Part shown: positions 61,500-64,000 of the stretch, one piece after another
Layout: every line of letters starts with the position of its first letter
How positions within the stretch are numbered: position 1 is the stretch's first letter
Source: Pseudohongiella nitratireducens
GTDB lineage: Bacteria > Pseudomonadota > Gammaproteobacteria > Pseudomonadales > Pseudohongiellaceae
Direction: 5' to 3'
Length of the DNA stretch: 64,000 nt
NCBI RefSeq assembly: GCF_001642735.1
Contig: NZ_LWHM01000003.1
Span: 1-64,000, forward strand
Notes under the pieces: generated by a model
What the model saw: the letters and a program-made list of their open reading frames with translations, nothing else
Told to the model about the DNA's origin: nothing
Databases searched by the model: none
Translations under genes and position numbers: made by a program

Positions 61500-62744
61500 A
61501 TGACAGCGCCATCACTAAAACACTGGTTACAGACCTCAGCATTAGCAACTGTGCTGTCGCTGGGTTGTGCAGCCGCCATTGCCCAGTCCGAGGCAAGCTC
61601 AATCAAGCGAATAGATCCGTCCAATTTCAATATCACTGAGGATGAAATCAGCGATATCCGCTCACAAATGCAGGCCGCGGTGGACGGCAATCATATTGCG
61701 GGTGCCCTGATCCTGGTGGGAAATGACGACGGTATCGGCATGCTGGAATCGGTGGGCACCCAGGGGCCTGAAGATGACACACCCGTTGATGCACAAACGA
61801 TTTTCCGTATTTACTCCATGACCAAACCGGTTGTCAGCGTAGCAGCCATGTCGCTGGTTGAAGATGGACTACTGTCTGTTGAGGACCCGGTCAGCAAGTA
61901 CATTCCGGAATTTGGCAGTCTGGAAATCATTGATAATGAGACCGGCGAGATAACGCCGGCTGAAAACACCATGACGGTTGAGCACCTGTTGACGCACAAA
62001 TCCGGCATCGTGCAGGGTATTTTCGCCGGTGGCACCAAATTAGGCGAACTATACAGTGAAGCGGTCAACACCGATGGCAGCATGTCCAACGCAGAATTGG
62101 CCGCAGCCATTGGCAATCTGCCGATGTTATTTGAACCTGGTACAGCCTGGCATTACGGACATTCCACGGATGTATTGGGCGCGGTACTGGAAGTTGCTGC
62201 CGGCCAACCCTTGGACGAAATCCTCAATGAGCGGATTTTCGAGCCGCTGAACATGGACGAAACTACCTTCTATGTACCATCCGAAAAATCTTCACGCATT
62301 GCCCAGCCAATTCATGGCGCCATGGCAGATTACACCATAGAACGCCCTCAACTCTCCGGGGGTGGCGGGCTGAACTCAACCACTGAAGACTATATCCGCT
62401 TCGCCAACATGCTGTTGAATGACGGTGAATACCGTGGCTCGCGTATTCTTGACAAAGAAACCCTGGACTGGATGCGTGAAGAGCGTCTGACGCCTGAAGT
62501 CTCACGTGAATACTTCTTTTATGGCAATCGCGGCGGCTGGAGCATGGGCTTCCACCTGCAGCCAGTCCCTGGCCATGATGGCAGCAGCTTTGGCTGGCGT
62601 GGTATCGGCGGCACCTTGTTCCTGGTAGATCAGGAAAACGACATGTTCATGCTGTACATGGAGCAGAAGCGTGGTGGCCCACGTGGCGCCCCCTTCGATA
62701 ACAACATCGCCCAGCGAGTTGTCTATGAAGCGATTGCTGACTGA
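61500..62744 (+). CDS. Serine beta-lactamase-like hydrolase (class C / esterase VIII fold)
   Basis: The 414-residue protein starts after AAGGGGA and has a signal peptide (CAAAIAQSE). The nucleophile motif is SMTKPVVSVAAM (S-x-x-K), the Tyr motif is HYGHSTDVLG (Y-x-x, where Y-x-N is typical of beta-lactamases) and the third element is GWRGIGGTLFLVD in place of K-T-G. This pattern is that of the large beta-lactamase family of esterases and peptidases, not of a classical AmpC, so antibiotic hydrolysis should not be assumed. It is followed by a strong terminator. Confidence 0.88.
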   Translation: MTAPSLKHWLQTSALATVLSLGCAAAIAQSEASSIKRIDPSNFNITEDEISDIRSQMQAAVDGNHIAGALILVGNDDGIGMLESVGTQGPEDDTPVDAQTIFRIYSMTKPVVSVAAMSLVEDGLLSVEDPVSKYIPEFGSLEIIDNETGEITPAENTMTVEHLLTHKSGIVQGIFAGGTKLGELYSEAVNTDGSMSNAELAAAIGNLPMLFEPGTAWHYGHSTDVLGAVLEVAAGQPLDEILNERIFEPLNMDETTFYVPSEKSSRIAQPIHGAMADYTIERPQLSGGGGLNSTTEDYIRFANMLLNDGEYRGSRILDKETLDWMREERLTPEVSREYFFYGNRGGWSMGFHLQPVPGHDGSSFGWRGIGGTLFLVDQENDMFMLYMEQKRGGPRGAPFDNNIAQRVVYEAIAD

Positions 62745-62813
62745 TAGTTAAGAAACTGCTCCGCCAGCACATTCAGTTGCTGGCAAGACAGATAATTGCC
62801 AGCCTACACAATA

Positions 62814-62843
62814 AACGCGGAATCCTCATTCCGCGTTTTTTTT
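62814..62843 (+). terminator. Rho-independent terminator after the beta-lactamase-like gene
   Basis: AACGCGGAAT pairs with ATTCCGCGTT around the loop CCTC, followed by a run of eight T. It lies 70 bp after the stop and isolates the gene from the sigma-54-like promoter downstream. Confidence 0.93.
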
Positions 62844-62923
62844 CGCCAATTATTAGTGAACCCCGCTAACAACACCCACCTCAAATATATCTATCTAATT
62901 GTATTTAAAATGATTTCCATTGT

Positions 62924-62939
62924 TGGCCTTGTTTTTGCT
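62924..62939 (+). promoter_or_regulatory. Sigma-54-like (-24/-12) promoter before the right-edge adaptor gene
   Basis: TGGCCTTGTTTTTGCT has GG and GC 10 bases apart. The predicted start near 62950 leaves a leader of about 28 nt, the same as for the 3756-6149 permease. The expected upstream region (62820-62880) is mostly the terminator, and I found no good copy of the 17-bp paired operator there. Confidence 0.55.
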
Positions 62940-62977
62940 GTATCCCTGTCAGAAACATAAACAAGGAAGAAAACAAA

Positions 62978-64000
62978 ATGAAAATTGCGGATACATCAGC
63001 GCAGGATACTGTCCTGACGGTTCAACCAGACCGTAAAAAGCGCTATGCCGTCATCACCGTCGTCGCTCTCAGTTTAATCACTGTTCTTTGGTGGGCTGTT
63101 CCTACTTTTTCCAGATGGGGCCAGGCTCAGGATTCGATGTCACTCGACCAGATCCGGGTTGCTACCGTGACACGTGAAAGTTTCATCCGTGATGTGACCG
63201 TACCTGGCCGCGTCGTCGCTGCAGTCAGCCCGGTGCTGTATGCCAGCGATGATGGTGTCATCACTTTTTCTGTCGCTGCAGGTGATACTGTCAAATCAGG
63301 TGAAGAGCTGGCCAGCATTGACAGCCCGGAACTGGATAACCGGTTACTCCAGGAAGAGTCACGCCTTAACTCCATGCGGGTTGAACTGGAGCGTCAGCAA
63401 ATCACCACCCAGCAACAGCAACTGGTCAACCTGAAAGCGATGGATGATGCGGCTATTCGCCTGAATGCAGCCCAGCGGGAGCTGACCCGGGCAGAACAGG
63501 CATTCGAGCGCGGCGCATTATCGGCCGTGGATCTCGAGCGTGCTCGTGATGACCTGGAAACCGCACAAGTGCTACACCGGCACGCCGAAATGGATGCAGA
63601 GCTGGACAAGGAACGTCAATCTTTTGAAGTGCAGACACGCGAACTTTCGGTTGAACAGCAGTCGTTGATTGTAGAGGACCTGAAGCGCCAGGTTGCTAAT
63701 CTTACACTCCTCTCTCCCGCCAGCGGCATCGTCGGTAACCTGCTGGTTGAGCAGAAATCCAGCGTTTCACGCAACCAACCCGTGATGAGCGTCGTTGATT
63801 TATCCGCCTTTGAAGTGGAAGTACAAATTCCTGAATCTTATGTGGCTGATCTGGCTATTGGCATGGAAGCAGAAATACAGCTGCCCCAGGAAAACCTGAC
63901 CGCCACACTGGTCGCCATCTCTCCGGAAATCGTGAACAACCAGGTTACCGGACGCCTGCGCTTTCCAGAATCATCACCTGACACACTGCGCCAGAACCAG
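62978..64000 (+). CDS. Membrane-fusion adaptor (HlyD/MacA-like), 3' end outside window
   Basis: Translated by hand, the ATG at 62978 (AAGGAAG upstream) opens a frame that runs 341 codons to the window edge. It has an N-terminal membrane helix (about 24-44), lipoyl halves (VLYASDDGVITFSVAAGDTV and LTLLSPASGIVGNLLVEQKS), a long Gln/Glu-rich helical hairpin (about 115-225) and the start of the beta-barrel domain (FEVEVQIPESYVADLAIGME). It resembles in design the adaptor at 12469. By analogy, MacB-type ATPase and permease genes may follow to the right. Confidence 0.88.
   Translation, partial: MKIADTSAQDTVLTVQPDRKKRYAVITVVALSLITVLWWAVPTFSRWGQAQDSMSLDQIRVATVTRESFIRDVTVPGRVVAAVSPVLYASDDGVITFSVAAGDTVKSGEELASIDSPELDNRLLQEESRLNSMRVELERQQITTQQQQLVNLKAMDDAAIRLNAAQRELTRAEQAFERGALSAVDLERARDDLETAQVLHRHAEMDAELDKERQSFEVQTRELSVEQQSLIVEDLKRQVANLTLLSPASGIVGNLLVEQKSSVSRNQPVMSVVDLSAFEVEVQIPESYVADLAIGMEAEIQLPQENLTATLVAISPEIVNNQVTGRLRFPESSPDTLRQNQ

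Noticed and set aside
61500-62744. Antibiotic-resistance beta-lactamase
   Set aside because: S-x-x-K is present but the Y-x-N and K-T-G boxes are replaced; the family is mostly esterases and peptidases.

Overview
The window looks like chromosomal DNA of an aerobic, probably aquatic gammaproteobacterium. The signs are moderate GC with dense gene packing, Shine-Dalgarno starts, many outer-membrane and periplasmic proteins (TonB receptors, AlgE-like porin, CopA/CopB, RND efflux), sigma-54 (-24/-12) promoters and a Fur-like box. I cannot name the genus. I saw no rRNA, tRNA, CRISPR array or replication origin.

Layout. 1-1008: the end of an IS3-family element (OrfA, an A_AAA_AAG frameshift site and partial OrfB) inserted in a 2OG-Fe(II) oxygenase-like gene, of which only the C-terminal codons remain. 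1104-3728: a short-chain dehydrogenase with a Tat-like signal peptide, an alginate-export-type porin, and a relic of an XRE-type antitoxin. 3756-16266: a sigma-54-controlled ABC export system, consisting of a lone FtsX/MacB-type permease, a histidine kinase, an NtrC-type response regulator, and a divergent operon ATPase-permease-adaptor-permease. Both transport units have a -24/-12 promoter preceded by two copies of a 17-bp imperfect palindrome spaced exactly 23 bp. 16446-19387: two convergent secreted esterases. 19613-24131: an iron-uptake cluster (TonB receptor, DUF3649-like, PepSY, DUF3325-like) behind a Fur-like box. 24138-25775: a gamma-glutamyltransferase with a large in-frame internal deletion. 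26052-35093: a CBS protein, a small secreted Cys protein, an OmpR/QseC-type two-component system and a divergent heavy-metal RND efflux operon ending in a DUF3240 protein.

35122-38745 holds two unrecognised, paralogous secreted proteins, each carrying two copies of a ~150-residue domain with a conserved Cys pair. 38995-41979 couples a TonB receptor to a TupA-like binding protein behind a 36-bp palindrome. Then follow a DHA2 drug exporter (42056-43738), an RnfD-like/Sel1 fusion with a SUMF1-domain partner (43919-46524), copper resistance genes copA-copB divergent from copR-copS (46548-51558), DUF488, a gene relic, a VanX-like dipeptidase, an epoxide-hydrolase-like enzyme, a DUF305-LVIVD fusion, a D-aminoacylase-like lipoprotein, a three-gene unit ending in a di-heme peroxidase, a serine beta-lactamase-like hydrolase, and at the right edge a membrane-fusion adaptor with its own sigma-54-like promoter.

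The common theme is the cell envelope under metal or toxic stress: copper oxidation and sequestration, metal RND efflux, peptide or lipid export by MacB-like pumps, and iron and oxyanion acquisition. The best candidates for something undescribed are the sigma-54/paired-operator ABC regulon, the repeated-domain secreted pair, and the TonB receptor/TupA-like pair with its palindrome.
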